Part shown: positions 1-14,600 of the stretch, piece after piece
How positions within the stretch are numbered: position 1 is the first letter of the stretch
Layout: the number at the start of each line of letters is the position of its first letter
Assembly: GCA_019054805.1 (NCBI GenBank)
Contig: JAHQIY010000004.1
Location: forward strand, 434,001-498,000
Length of the DNA stretch: 64,000 nt
Source: Brachionus manjavacas
Taxonomy: Eukaryota; Rotifera; Eurotatoria; Ploima; Brachionidae
Direction of reading: 5' to 3'
Program-made: the position numbers and the translations under genes
Notes under the pieces: model-generated
Seen by the model: the letters and a program-made list of their open reading frames with translations, nothing else
Told to the model about the DNA's origin: nothing
Databases searched by the model: none

Positions 1-695
1 TTTTATTTTTTTTTTTTCAAATAAAATTTCTATAATTTAAATTTTCATTTATTTTGGAAATTATAATTTTGGATGCTTGATTTATTTTAGGAATTAAAAT
101 TTTCCTCAATTCTACTTGAAAGTCGAGCGAATGCATGCATGAATGATTTAGCTTAATAAAATTTTTTTCCAGATTATTCCATTTTATTTTACAAACAGGC
201 TTTCTGAAGAAAGTCGAAAAAAAAAGAAAAAGCCTTGGTATACCAAAGTAGACAGTGTGAAAATTCCAAGGCAACACAAATAGTGGTCCTTTGGTCGAAC
301 TCTTGAGTTAAATTTTTTTTATTTTTACATTTTTGAATAGTTTATTTTAAATTTTAATAAATTCAAATTAAATTCTTAATGTAGTATAGTGACAAGTTTA
401 GACTATAAATATAACTTGTATTTTTCTAAACTCATTTTTAAATGGCAATCAGATGAACCGATGGTAGCTTAAGAGCCGCCGAAAAAAAAATCTGGTAAAC
501 TATTTATTTATTTATTAAAAATTAAAGGCCCATGGACAAGTAAAAAAAAAAGAAAAAAAAGTAGAATATAAAAAGTTATTTTAAAAAATTATTTTTAAAA
601 AATTTCATAATTTATGAAAAAAAAAATCCTTTTCAAGCCGTATTAAGCTAAATTTCTGATATGCGCACTTTTGGTGACAAATTATTTATTTATTT
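1..695. other. AT-rich sequence, no gene seen
   Basis: Low-complexity A/T-rich DNA. A short minus-strand open frame (277-17) has no recognisable domain and looks like chance. No splice-consistent coding segment was found. Confidence 0.6.
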
Positions 696-1407
696 GGGTC
701 TGTTATACCTCAATATCATTGATATTTAATTTTCAATATCAGTGATTTTCAATATCGCACTTGATATTGAGATTAATTAATTGATATTGAAATGAATTGA
801 TTGTTATTGAAATTAATTAATTGATATTGAAATTTTATTTTATATGAATATCAAAATTAGTCAATTCAAAAAAAGATAAATAAAGTTTTATTTTTGAATT
901 ACAACTAAGTTTTTATATCATTTGGCAGACTTGGAGACTGCAATGGAATATTTTCTTTAGATTTTTTGCCGGTGGTAGATCAAATTGAGAGAGAATAACT
1001 ATTGTTTCTTCATGACTTGGATTCACCGCAAGTTGTACAACGCCAATAATATTTGTCATTTTTTGCAAAGAGGTGCTTTATTTTGAATTAAATCATTATC
1101 TTTTAGAAATTTTACTATTTCGTCAATATTGTTAGAATTAATCAATTCTGTTAGAAAATTAACTTCAAACATTTTTGGTTTTTTTTTTTAATTAAAAATT
1201 GGTTGCACGAAAAATATAATTTACATTTAGATTCAAAAAATTTACAACATATAAAAATGTGCAAATTTAATTATCGAATTAACCAGTTTGATATTGAAAT
1301 ATTTGACTTGATATTGAAATTAATTCATTGATATTGAAATATTTACATTGATATTGAAATTAATTAATTGATATTGAAAATCACTGATATTGAGGTATAA
1401 CAGACCC
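696..1407 (-). mobile_element. Merlin/ISXO2-like DNA transposon, internally deleted
   Basis: A 712-bp element with inverted ends starting GGGTCTGTTATACCTCAATA. Flanks share ATTT repeats, consistent with an 8-9 bp target duplication, although the flank is low complexity. Subterminal parts on both sides are tandem repeats of a TTGATATTGAAATTAA-type unit. The centre encodes, on the minus strand from an ATG at 1172, a degraded N-terminal transposase-like peptide with CKKC..YYWRCTTC cysteines and a SLSQFDLP-like stretch, resembling the zinc-binding start of ISXO2/Merlin transposases. The catalytic part is missing, so this copy is non-autonomous. The superfamily call rests on ends, duplication size and the WRC motif. 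Confidence 0.6.
930..1172 (-). pseudogene. ISXO2/Merlin transposase N-terminal remnant
   Basis: Starts MFEVNFLTELIN and continues to PLCKK. After a frame change it gives KYYWRCTTCGESKS and then SLSQFDLPPAKNLKKIF. Paired cysteines before and after a YYWRC core are typical of the zinc-ribbon start of ISXO2-like transposases. Stops and a frameshift make it non-functional, and no DDE region follows before the element ends. Confidence 0.45.
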
Positions 1408-1593
1408 ATTTATTTATTTGAATGAATTAAGCATCATAGACACAAAAAAAGAGATTAGAGAAATTTAATTAAGTTGTAAGATATGTACAAAACATAAGTA
1501 AAATTAAGTGAAAAAATCTACTTTTAAAAAGTCGTTTAGAATATTAAACAAGTAAAAAAATTCAAATTCTGTGACATGAAAAAAAAAATTGTT

Positions 1594-2117
1594 TAAGTAG
1601 TAGTAGTAGTATTATAAACTGCTGCATTGAGATGCGGTACAGTAAGTACCTAGCCCATAAATGAGCCTTAGCAGTTTACATTCATCCATTCGTCTAATTG
1701 CGCTTTTAAACTATTCAAACTTTTCACTGTTACTATTTCATTAGGAAATTTATACCATATTGGTATAATTCTATTTATTAAAAACGTCTGCTCTGACTGG
1801 TTTTAGTCAATTCACGATTTAACCTAAACTGATTTCCCCTGATCAAATGGTTGTTATTCGCATAATTGATTCCATTAACAAGATTCACTCTCTCATAACC
1901 ATGGATAATTTTAAAGAACTGGATTAAGTCACCACGATCACGTCTCTTACTTAAGAGTCTAGTGATAGTTGTTTGAGTCTTTCTTCATATGCAACACTGT
2001 GAAAGTTGTCAACCAATTTTGTAGCCCTTTCTTGTACTTTTTCCAACATGTTTATGTCACGTTTTTGAACTGGGCTCCAAACACAAATCGCATATTCAAG
2101 TTGAGGTCTAAAAATTG
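1594..2117 (-). mobile_element. Non-LTR retrotransposon 3' end (CR1/Jockey-like), ACT-tailed
   Basis: Minus-strand translation gives PQLEYAICVWSPVQKRD, then LEKVQERATKLV and YEERLKQL, the post-RT C-terminal signature of CR1/Jockey-type LINEs. The reading frame breaks afterwards. The 3' end is a run of ACT trinucleotides near 1594-1612, the same tail seen on the plus-strand copy ending near 56595. It is 5' truncated and dead. Confidence 0.75.
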
Positions 2118-2634
2118 TTTAATATTCTAATTTTTACTGAAATTTTCTTTTTGCCGTCAAAAATTATATTTTGTTATTATTTTTTGAATTATTTGGTCGC
2201 ACTAAATTTTTTTTTTGTCATTCAAAAATAATTTTTTTGTCTAAATTAGATACAATTAGTCACTATTTAAAATTATTTTGTCAGTCGAAAAACATTTTTT
2301 TTTGACAGTAAGAAAAATTAAAAGCCAAAAATAATCATTAAAAAGACTTAATCAATTAGTCAATTTTGGATATTTATTTTTTTGAAAATAAACAAAAAAT
2401 GAAAAAGTGGCTTTTAAAGTTTATCAAAAATCGAATTTTTTCCTTTACTGTTCCACACAATATAAAATTGGTTACTCTTTTAAAAGAATTTATTTTGGTA
2501 GAATCAATATTTTTCTAAAAAAGATTTTCATTTAATTACTTTGGTAAATTTTTTAAATTCACAATTTAGCCCAGAAAAATCAAGTTTAAAATGTTTCAAA
2601 ACAATTTTAATTTAATTAATAAATAGACAAAAAT

Positions 2635-5600
2635 TTATGATCGGTTTTTTGTCAGTTTTCCTTTAGTAAAATCAAGTATTTGGTTGATATCTAGACACTC
2701 TCCGAATTGAATGCCGTATCCATGCTTAAGACCATTGGGATTCGACGGACTAACAAAATCCAAATCCGGCTCTTTTCTCAAACATTTATCAATATCTACT
2801 CCACTGAAAAAAGCAACTGACTTGAAAAAAAATTTATTTATTTTTTTTAATTTTTTTCAAATTTTTATACCATAGGTAAATCGTCAAAGCCCATTTTGTA
2901 AGAAAAAATTGCTCTAGTGTACAAATTGGTCAATTGGAGTGCTAGAGCAGCTCTGTGTCTTAATCAAAATAAAGTCAGGTTTTAATTTTTTGTTGTTGAA
3001 CTTTTACTTGTCATTCTCTTTGACAATGTATCTAATTTCGTCATGAATGCTGATTGAGAATCTAGCTTGTATGTCATACTTTTCAATGAGCCAATTTATG
3101 CACACCAGCATTATATGAAGATAATCGACTGCAGAGCTCTGCACAACCCAATTTATCCTCGAAGTAATAAACTAAAAAAAATTAAAAAAAATTTTTTTTA
3201 TTTTTTTTAATTTACATTTTTGTCAACCACATCAGGCTCAAGAGCTTGGCTGATTCTTGCTTCCAAGACGGGCGTTTTGGGCTTTTCGGAGACTGCGATT
3301 TCTTCCAATTTATTGAACATGTCCGATTCCGTGCCACCAGACCATTTCCCGGCATTTACATCTTCATCTGGATCATTGGACATCTCTTTCAGCTGCTTTC
3401 TCAGCATTTCATCTTGATATTTTTTATTGTGTTTTTTGCGATTTCCCTTTGTTTCACTGTAAAGTTTAGAGGCTTTCATATGAGCTTCTTTTTCGCTCAT
3501 GGTCGGATTAAACTGCATCAAGAGCTTTTGAGTAAAATTTCTTCCCGCTCCGTAAATTCGACCATAATTAAAAACTTTTGCTTGATCTCGACTGATTCCA
3601 ATGATTGAAGCAGTCTTGCTATGCATATCGGTGCCATCTGATTTTTTACCCTGCAAATTCATCTTAAAATAAAATTTTCTTTTAAAAAAATTTTTTAAAA
3701 TTCATAAATTTGTATTATTTTTTTTTTTTGGTTTTACTTAGAAAGTTATGGTGGTATACAAACTGAAGAGATTGATCAAAAAATATTATTTTAAAAAAAA
3801 TAAAATAAATTTAAATGAATAATATTACATTAAAAATTTAATCTTTGGAATATTTTGGTCACGTAAATTTTTTTTTTGGTCATATAAAAATAAGAAAAAT
3901 TTAGATTAATTTCTATTTTTTATTTAAAAAAAAGATTGGTCACACATCCAGCAAGAAAAAAAAAAACTTAAATAATATGAAAGAGAAAAAGAAAGATAAT
4001 TAATTCTTTTAAATTAAAATTTATATTCAATCGCTGAAAAACCTGGTCTAGTCGGTGAACCACAGTTTACCTATTATGCGAAAAATTCTTGTTCGCAGAT
4101 TTCTGATCTAGTTCGCCTAATTTTTTTGTTCACGTAAAGGTGAGCCAAAATAGAACAAATTTCAAATTATATGAACAAATTGAATAAAACTATTTAACAA
4201 ATGAGTGCCTAATTCTAGTAACTGATAAAAAAATAAATAATTGAAGTTAAATTTTTTTTTTTTTTAATTTGAAGGAGCTTTAGAAATAGCATTTGCTCTG
4301 ATCCGGTTGACCCGGTATTACTTTTTCAATAATCCCAAACACCCAAATGGGCTCTCTACTTAAATATTTCCCTTTAAATATAAAAAATAAAAATTAAATA
4401 AAATTAAAATTAATTTTTAATTAATTATTGGGAAACATAGGTTCATCTAAAAATCGCAAAATATTACCTTCTCTGCCCAACTTCAAAATTTTAATTTAAT
4501 TGTTTTTTTTATTCTATCTTATTTTTTAATTTTATATTTAGCTTTTTTCTAAATAGATGAAAAAAACTTAAGACAGGTGAGCTAAAATCTGAAAACTCTA
4601 TATTAATTTCTTAATTTTTTCTTAATTCGAGCTTAATTTCCGGCACTGTAGAAAAATTATTTTTTAAAAATTTATTCACTTGTATTCTGATTTTTTTTTC
4701 CAAAGCAACATCATTTAATTATATCTAATTAAGGATATTGTATCAATTGCAGACTTGTTTTTAAGTCACAAGTCTTAAGTCAAGTCAATGACAAAAAATT
4801 TTTTTTTCGTTTTTAAGTCAAGTCAATGATTTAATAAATCCATATTTGATACCAATAAAGTAGTTGCTTCCAAATTCCTGGATATAAGAGACAATGTTGA
4901 TCTATGCGCTCTGTAAATGTAACCAGATTTAGAAAATAATTCTTTCATTTGGTCCTGATGAAGCAGGTATTGATAAAAATTTTTGTGCAAGTCAAGACTT
5001 TGACTTAAATTTTTGTGACTTATAAACAAGTCTGATCAATTAATTTAATAATTAATGTGAATTTTATTTATTTATTTAATTAAAAATTATAGTTTTAAGA
5101 ATTTTAATTTTTTTTCCAAATTAACAATGTCTAATTTTATAGCATTTATAGCATTAAGTGGACTCAAGATTGGCTTCTTCTCTTCAACACATCAAAATGT
5201 GTGGTTATGCATTACGGTCATAAAAACAAAGAATTCACTTATTCTATTAATGGTAAACAGTTATCAACGTCTGAAACCGAAAGAGATCTTGGAGTTATCT
5301 TCAATACAAATCTCAAATGGAAAAACCAAGTAATAGAGGCTACAAACAAAGCAAATCAAATGTTGGGTCGCATCAGGAAATCATTCGCTCGTTTTGATTG
5401 TAAGTTATTTAGATCATTGTATTTAACTTTTGTTCGTCCTCTTTTGGAATTTGCTGTGCCTGTATGGTCTCCATTTCTTAAGTCGGATTGTGAGAATCTT
5501 GAGAGGATTCAACGCAGAGCTACGAAATTTGTTTCTTCAATTAGAAACAAACCGTATGAAAGCAGATTGAAGGCTTTAAACATTCCAAATCTGGTGGAAA

Positions 5601-8600
5601 GAAGAAAAAGAGGTGATCTAATTCAATTATACAAGTTCATGCATGGAATAGAATTGGTTGAAAAAAGCAACAATTTTAATGTCACCAAAATCCAAGGAAG
5701 AGGTCACTGCTTCAAATATCACAAAGAAATTTCGAGGCTCCAACATAGAGATTTGACCAAGGCAAATAAATTCTAGGATTTTCCATAAAACCCGAATTGT
5801 TACATTAACAGAGCTAATTCTAAACTTTTAGAAAAAAATTATTCAATTTTTACATTTTTCAGCTTAAATTATTATTTTGTACCGAATTTCACAAAAAAAT
5901 TTTTTAACAATATTTCAAAATAAGTATTATCAATCAAATCAGATTCTCAAAGAACAATACTTCTTTTCTGAATAATGGAAATTTAAAAACAAGTTAAATA
6001 TGCTGAAAATATTTGGATGTTGAGTAACTGCTCTTGTCTACACTGCTAAAACATTCTAGCCAAATAATCGTTCGGTTCATGCGAAAATTGTCATTCAGAA
6101 ATGAAATTAACAACTCGGAAACGTAACCAATATGGAAATGCATTGACTACTTTGCGGTGTAAAATTATAAATGCCAAAAGTATCGTAGCATTTGCAATAG
6201 TTATTTCTTTTTGAGTTTGTTTATCAATGAAATAATTAAACTATGGGCTTTTAAGATTTCAATTGAAAATTCTATTGCGTTCCTTAATTTTGATTTATAT
6301 AATGTGCGTTAAATGACCAGCTACAGAGCCTCAATAATGCTTCCAATCCAGTGAATGTTCTGGCTTTAGACTTGGAGAAAAAATCTTATGAAATTGTACC
6401 AGTTTCGGATGGAGCAAATGCTAAAGTTAATGATGCCAAAAGCACATAAAAACAAATAATTATTTTTTTCAAAAAACAAAATCTAAAAAAAGAAAAGCCG
6501 GTGCTTGGCATTAAATTAATCAAAATAATAAACATTTTTTGTTAAATTAAAAAAAAAATAAAAAACCTTATTTCATCATTTTTTTAAGATTCTAATCTAT
6601 TAAGTTTTGATCATCTGGTCATGATCATGAACTTCAAGTTGCCAGTATTAAAACAAAAAAAAAGTATTATAATAGTAATTACTTAATTATTAATAGCTGA
6701 TTATTTTATAAGATAAAATTAATAAATTTTTAAAATTCTTTTGAATTTTATATTGATACTAATGTCACTGTTAAAACAAGTAGAGGCAGAGGCGTCATAA
6801 TTACTGAATAAGAAAAAATTTCCTTGTTTCCAATAGATTTAAAAAATGTTAATATTAAAATAATTGCTGAACTTTCCTTTAATTTTTTTTTCTAAAATAA
6901 ACTCTGTTATAATAAACGATTTCATTTTTATTATTTATTACGATGATTTTATATAGGTGTATTAGCTATTTGAGTCTTACTATTTTAAATCTAGCTAATT
7001 TGAATCGTCCTCTAAATATATTATTAAACTGTCTTAAACATTCGTCAATAGAACCTATTCCTGTCTTTATAGTAAAAAACAAATCACAAAATAAATTTTA
7101 AAAGAGACTTCTTTAGTTGTGTTTTAATTTGCAACAAGGGTTTTAGAATAAACAATTATTTTATATTATACAATTTAATTAATAAATTTAAATTTATTTC
7201 TAAAAAGTGTAGAATAAAAAATTCAAAATTAAAAATTTTTCTGTCTTAAAATAAAAATAGATAAGAAAAAATTATTTTTTCCATATTAGATCTACTTTGG
7301 AAGACCTTTGTAGAGGTGTTATAAAAATGTCCAATCTTATTCAAAAAAAAAGAAAGTGTATTTCACTTGAAGCAAAAGTTGAAATAATAAAAAAACGTTG
7401 CTAACAAAAAATCGCTACTTCAATTCTCGCAAAAGAGTATAGCGTCAACACATCGACCATTTCGACAATTCTCTCGTCTAAAGAAAAAATTTTAGAGCAC
7501 TTTGAGAAGAACTTGTGCGGTACAGAAAAAAAAAGAATCAAATTATCGAGTTTCGATGATGTCGATAAATCGCACAGATATTGCGAGAGAAAAACTAAAT
7601 GCAATCGAGTATGGTTCAGAAATGCCCAAAATAGATATTCTCTCGGCAATTTATAAAATCAAATGTGCATGGGATGATGTTTCGGCATTAACAATCCAAA
7701 GATGTTTTCGAAAAGCTGGTTTCAAGGGCGATTTTTTATTTGGTGATTCATTGAGTGGATGTGAAGAAAACGACGAATTTAATGATATATCTTCGTTTGA
7801 AAAAAAGTTAAACTTTGACAAATATGCTAATGTTTCAATCGACTCAAATTTTCCTGCACGCGGCTTATTATCAGATGTTGAGTACAGTTAACAATACAGC
7901 ACCAAGTGATGACAGTGATTCTGATGTCGAAGAAATCGAAAAACCTAAAAAACCTGTTATAAGCTCAAAAGAAGCTTTCGATAAAATTAATGATTTAAAA
8001 GAATTTTTTTTGAATAAAAACCAAGATTTCTCAAAAATAGTTGATTTTTTGTTTAATATTGAAAATGTTGTGATTGAAACAAACATCTATTAAAGATTTT
8101 GTAAAAAAACAATAATTTTGTATTTTTTTTTCCTTTTTTATTTATTTTTTTACCATTAAACATTTTGAAAAAAAAAAATTTTTTGCCCATCTTTTTCAAT
8201 GCAATTTCGATATAACGAGCAACGAAATTTTCGCCCAACTTGCTCGTTATATCGAGGATTGACTGTATATATCTTTATTTATTTAATTGATTATTAAAAA
8301 AATAGATATATATATATATTAAAAGTATAAAAAAAAAAAAAAATTTTAGTAATTAAATAGAGTTATTGATTTAATAGTCATTTGAAAAAATTTAACAATG
8401 TTCAAATGTTTTTTCTCCGCTTTTTGACTTGGCCATTGGTTCAATACGGTTATTATTGTTCCTTAAAATATTATCCAAATTTCGAGTTATTTTTCTTTAA
8501 TTTTTCTTTTAGATTTAGCGGAGAATTGAAAAATAATAGACATTTATAAGAGAAAGTTAACATTCTTTCAAAAATTCGATGTTGAAATGAATAAAGACCA

Positions 8601-11600
8601 TACTTTTCTAATGCGTTATTTATTTAATTAAAGCTATTTGCTTCAAGCTTAGCATTTAAAAGTTTTATCATATTAATTAATTTATAAAGACTACATTTTC
8701 TAGTATATATGTTACTATGATCTACGATCCTCAAATTCAATAACTTATCAAGTTAATTATCTTGATGTTTTAATTAAATTAAATTAATATAAAGTGTCAT
8801 CGTTATCGCAATGACCATTGTCTACTATCTTACTTACTTTTAATATTTTATTAAATTGATTTGTGATTGAAGTTTTTTAAATTATTTCTTCTACTATTAT
8901 AAAAATGTAAAACTTTATTTCATTTATTCGTCTTATTCGAATATTTCCACAAACAATAAAAATTTTTACCTAGACCTTTTGTCGTAATTGTCATAAGTGT
9001 TATTTTATCATTTAATAAAATAAAATATTAAAAAAAAACAAATAAGAAATTTTATTAACTTAACATTATCCGAGTGTTAACATATATCTTTATGCTCTTT
9101 TCAAATATATTATCAGCTTATAGATGTACCTGGAAAGGTATGAGGGTATTTTTGGGGTTTGGGTTTTTATGGAAAATTTAGCGATTTACACCCGGCATTG
9201 TTTTTTTCGCAATATTAATGGGTGTAGATTTAAGACAAACAAAATCATGAAAACAGAATACAAATTTGAATTTAGAAAAAAAAAAGATTCAATTTTTGAA
9301 TAACATACCCATCCGAGCGGAGTTGAACCATGTATTTTGTATTCAGAATCGCCTAAGGTGGCAGCTATCCACAGCTCTTGGGAGTCAACATCAGCTCCGA
9401 CCAGATAATACCCATCGGGCGATTGAATCATAGCTTTTAATTCACTTCCAATGCGATCTTTCTTTAAATTTAGAATTTAAAAATAAAAAAATTGAGCAAA
9501 TTTTTTAAATTTACTGAATAATTGGTCGCTGTTAACCAAGTAGGCTCAACAGCTCTTCTTGTTACTGTTCCACTTACAACTGAAATAGGCAAAATAGCTC
9601 CTGTGTCATTATAAAAAATAGCTTTTTGATCCCTAAACAAAATGTTGCTTTAAAAAAAATTATTACCACTCTAATTTTTGTACCTAATTCTTTTTTGGTT
9701 CATCTCCCAGTACGAAATTTGAGTGTGAATTTTAAGAGCTAGGCCAGCTGCTTTTTCTGGTATTGAGCTAATTACACCTTGATTTATTTTGGGTAAAAAT
9801 GACTTGGCTAGCGGATTACCAACGTTGAATTTTTCTCCATTCTGTCACACAATCATTGTTAAAATAAAGAAAAAAATTGACAGTAAATTAAATGAATACT
9901 TTATGTGGAATTTTTTGGAATACATAGGAAATTTCGCCTAGTTTCACTTCGGTCAATGGAGTATTTTTTTTATTTTTTTTATCACTTTCGGCCTCAGCTA
10001 CATTATTAAATTAAAACAAAAATTAAAAAGTCAAATTGAAAAAAATTTTACTAAAGCTGCTTTTTTCGACTAAATATCCCCAAGCTGATTTCTTGAAATA
10101 ATTCATCGGATAGCCATTCCAAGTCAATCGGAGAAGATACGGAGTTGATCTGGTCTTGGTCGAAATCAAACTCGGACCGGGCTGCCAATTGGTTTCAGTA
10201 AACCTCGAGCACAGATCACGGTACCAACTAAAATATAAAAATATTTTACAACAAAATTTTTGGTATTAATTCTAAAATTTATGCATCTAAAATAACTTTT
10301 TATAAAAAAAAAATTTTGGTTTGATAAAAAATCTTTATTGAGCTAATAATTATTTCCAAAATTAAAATAAAGTTTTTCACCCAAATTATAAAATGGTTAA
10401 TTTAGAAAGCTCATCTGATTGTAGTTTTACTGAAAGAATGATCACTAAAGACAGTCAAGCAATTGCTAGATAAAGATAAAGGCCAAAAGGAAAGAGGCGC
10501 CGAGTATTTTTGAGTTTAAAAGTCTTTTTAAGATATTTATTTTTTTTTGAAATTTAATTTAAAATTTTTTTTAAGTTACAGAAATAAAAAATTAATTTCT
10601 ATTTTTTTAACTTTAAATTTGAAAACTTCGTCCTTTGAAGCCCTAAGTTTCATTTTTTTTTTGGAAGGATCAAAAAAATTCTTTACCTTAGGGTCTAAAC
10701 ATAGCTAACCCTTTTAAAAAATTGTAGTTCTGTTTCAGACATTGATGAAAATAAAGTTTCTTGATAATAATTGCTATTAACAGGTTCAACATCAACTTCC
10801 ATTAAAACAATATTTTTCTGGCAAAACCCCAAGGTTGTCAATTCGAAAACGGATAAATTAGGACTTTACTGGCATGTAAATAATTTTAATTGAGATTGAG
10901 TTTAAAATTTAGTTTGAATATTCAAAAAATTATCAATATAATTATTATAATTAAAATATTATAATTAAAAAATTAAAGTAAGACCAAAGGTTTATTCAGA
11001 AGTTTTTATAAAAGACCACAAAAGAGAAACTAATTCTTACAAAACTTAATATAAAATATTTACATGCATGTAAATCTTTATAGTTTCACACTGTCATATT
11101 CAGTAGAACCTCAAATAACATATATTAGTTCAATACATTAATACTAGAAATTTTCTTTGGCTTAATCTTTTATACTTTAAACATTTCAAGTATATGGGTC
11201 TTGTTGCTTATAAGGCTAATTGGCCAGGCAAATTAACTTTTTGTCAATGTAATACAATTTAGTTCGCTAGGAATCAACTTGCGATCTTGCAACCATGAGA
11301 TAACTTCTAAGTTAGTTATCTTTGGATTCAAAGATTTCATTTATTTTTGTCTGTTTATCTGATGAATTATTCATTTTTAAAATTTTTGTTCTCTAAGTTT
11401 TAATTTTTTCTTAATTTAAATAACAAACAAACAAACAGTTGAGGTGCAAATTTTAAGTTTCAATTTTTTATTTTAAATGTTGTCATATTTTGTGGCCAGA
11501 TAAAAAAATTGACGCTCAATAAATTAGGTTTTTTGGCCACTAATTGACAATAAGTTAATTGGCCTGGCCAATTGGCCAAATAAGCAACAAGACCCAAGTA

Positions 11601-14600
11601 TATAAACAAATCCTAATCGCCGGCATTTAACGGCCGTTTTCTACATTACTTTTTTTAGACACAATTAATTAATATTTAATAAGACTATATTAAATATAAT
11701 CATATAGATAGATTCAAGGTTAATCAACAGGCTAGTGAAGTTATTAAACTTCATTTTAGACTGTGAATTTTTGAAAAATTGATCAAAAATTTACATTTCG
11801 ACAACGTATCATGGAACTTTCATGGCACAAATAAATTAGCCGATTGCGATAAGCATACATTCGATTGTAAATTTCAAAAGAAAGGTTGCAAAAAATCAAT
11901 TTATTTGAAAATTAAAAACGATGAGATTAATGGATCAGTTTATATTTCCGACAATGAACATTCAAATGAATAAAAGAAGATATTGGGCTTGCTCAAACAA
12001 ATGTGGAAAAATTTAAATTTTTGTGGTAAAATTGAATTTTTTTTTAATAAATTTGGTGTATTTCTATTAAATTAGGTGATAATGTGAAAAAAATAGTGTC
12101 ATTTTATATTTTTATTTTGTTTTTGGTGTTATTCTAATAAATTTGGGGTAAAAAATTTAAAATTTGGTGTATGAGAACTAATTAAGTCAAAGAGATTTGA
12201 AAAAATTTAACAACAAGCTATTTAAGTTAAATAATTCAAATTTAGAAACAAAATCTGTGTAAAAAAAATTTATTTTATTGAAAATTGAAAGCTTAAACGT
12301 TGAAAACTTCAGCATTGATCTCTTGACCACAAAGCAATTTATTAATCTTGAATAAAAATGTTCAAATGTTTTTTCTTCACCTTTTGATTTGGCGATTGGT
12401 TCAATTAGGTTATTGCTGTTCCTTAAAATATAATCCAAATTTCTTGAGTAATTTTTGTTTAATTTTTCTTTTAGATTTAGCGGAGAATTGAAAAGTAATA
12501 GACATTTATAAGAGAAAGTTAGCATTCTTTCAAAAATTCGATGTTGAAATGAATATAAAGACCATACTTTTCTAAAGCGTTATTTGTTTCATTAAAGCTG
12601 TTTGCTTCAAGCTTAGCATTTAAAAATTTTATGATTGAGATATAATAACTCTCAGCTAATTTATTAATTGCTTATTTAAAAAAAAACATAAAAGCGTGGA
12701 ACAATAGTCAAAATACGGGAGGATAAAGGTCTTAAAAAACTGGATCTTTACTGAAGTAGCAAGATAGAAAATTCTCTTGATAGAAAATAATTTCCTATAA
12801 GTTGATTAACATAACCAAGAGCGTTCAAGTTTAGGAGGAGCAAAATGTATTTGTCTTAAAAGAAGATCGTAACGACGGGCCCAAAGGTACTAATGTAAAC
12901 ATTACAGAAGTTAAATTAGTGATGGAAAAAGTTATCAACAAAATGTTATTAGTAATTTACCGATAAATATTGGTTGTGGAAATATCGTGGTGCTGAGTTT
13001 TGAGGGAAAAAATTTAACCAAAGCAAAATTTTATAAAAATTAAAAAATAAATTTATAATTTTGAAAATTTTCAGCTTTTAAATCAACAAAAAAGGTTTAT
13101 TTTTTTAATAAAAAGTCCAACAAAAACTTAAATTTAGTTTGATTTAATCGATATTTGATCAATTATCTAAATTTAAAGTTTTTTAATTTTTTTTAACCTT
13201 TTTTACGTTTAAACAATTTAAAAATTCATTTAAAAATTTAAACAGTAGTTTTTTAAAAATAAGTGTCAATAATTGAACTAGAAATGTTCTGAAATTAAAA
13301 TATAGATAGATGAAGTGTAAACCGGTCTTATATGGACAGAAGAATTTGACTTAACTTTGTACCTGAACATTCAAAAAAATTTGGTTTGAACTTAACTTAC
13401 TAAAAAAAATTTAAATTGTAATTGTTTTTTCACTAAAATTTTATTCGTAAAAAGTAGGTATAAACATATTACTAATTAAAAATTTCCTCTTTCAAATTTT
13501 CAAAAAAAAGGCTTCATTAATTTAAAAAAATAAGACATACTTTGGATATCCGCATAAAAATGGCGTATTCTTTGGAATGAATTGAAATGTGTTAAAAGCT
13601 TCTTTTGTTTTACTGTCAATATACAAATCATTAAAATCACTATCTATCTATTCAAAAATTCATACTGTAAATAAATTTACTAGCCATAATAACTTACTTC
13701 ATTTTTCAATTTTAAAGTTGAAATTTTATAAAAAATATTTTTGCTAAAATCTTTTTTGATTATTTTCAAAAAATTAGAGTTTAATCTTTCAATGTTGGTT
13801 GATTTTATTTCTTTTGATATATCGAACTTTTTAATATTTTTGGAAGTCCAGTCTAATTGGGACAACCACGGGTCATTCCTTGGATTTTTTATTTTTATTT
13901 TTATCATTTAATTCAAGAAAAAAAGCTAAAACCTACTTAAATTGATCCTTAAATTTGCACGCTTCATTTGCAGACCTCTCAAGCAGTTTTTTTAGTACAT
14001 TCTCTGAGTCTTTGAAAGCAGAATCGCAGCTTTGAATGTACTTGTTCCAATTTTTGTTTACAGGCAAATACATCGTGCCCATTTCAAGCATTCCAGCCAG
14101 TGTAGCTGGATGCTGAAATCTTTCCAAAAAAATCTCCAGCAAACGAGCAAAGACCTCAAATGTAGCTTTGCTATCCGTGGCACAATAAGTCATGAGATTC
14201 TGGAAAAAAATAATTATTATTTCAAAAACGCGTTTATTATTTTTAAATATAATAAATAATAAAAAAAAATATTAATAAAATGTAATTAAAAAACTAAAAT
14301 ACTCAATTGAGAACAAAATAAAAACATTTTATTTTTTTTGTTGAAATCAATGTCAATTACATTTAAAGTGATCACTATTTTAATTTATTGATACATAATT
14401 GATTGAAATGAAACTCTTATACAATCAAAAAAACCTAAATTAATTAAGTTTTTTAAAAATGTTCAATAAAAATTGACACTTCGAAATTTTTTTTATCTTT
14501 TTTGTTTTTTATTTTATTGATTTTCAGCAATAATGAGTAGATTTGAAAAAAGTGAAAAAGTAATAAAAAAAAAAATGCATTAGACCTGCCCGATCGAAAA

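Noticed and set aside
17-277. 86-codon minus-strand frame as a gene
   Set aside because: Low-complexity composition, no domain, no flanking exons.
6000-6180. Minus-strand FLNDNFRMN peptide resembling a GPCR tail after TM7
   Set aside because: Only a few residues match, with no NPxxY or helix upstream; likely chance.
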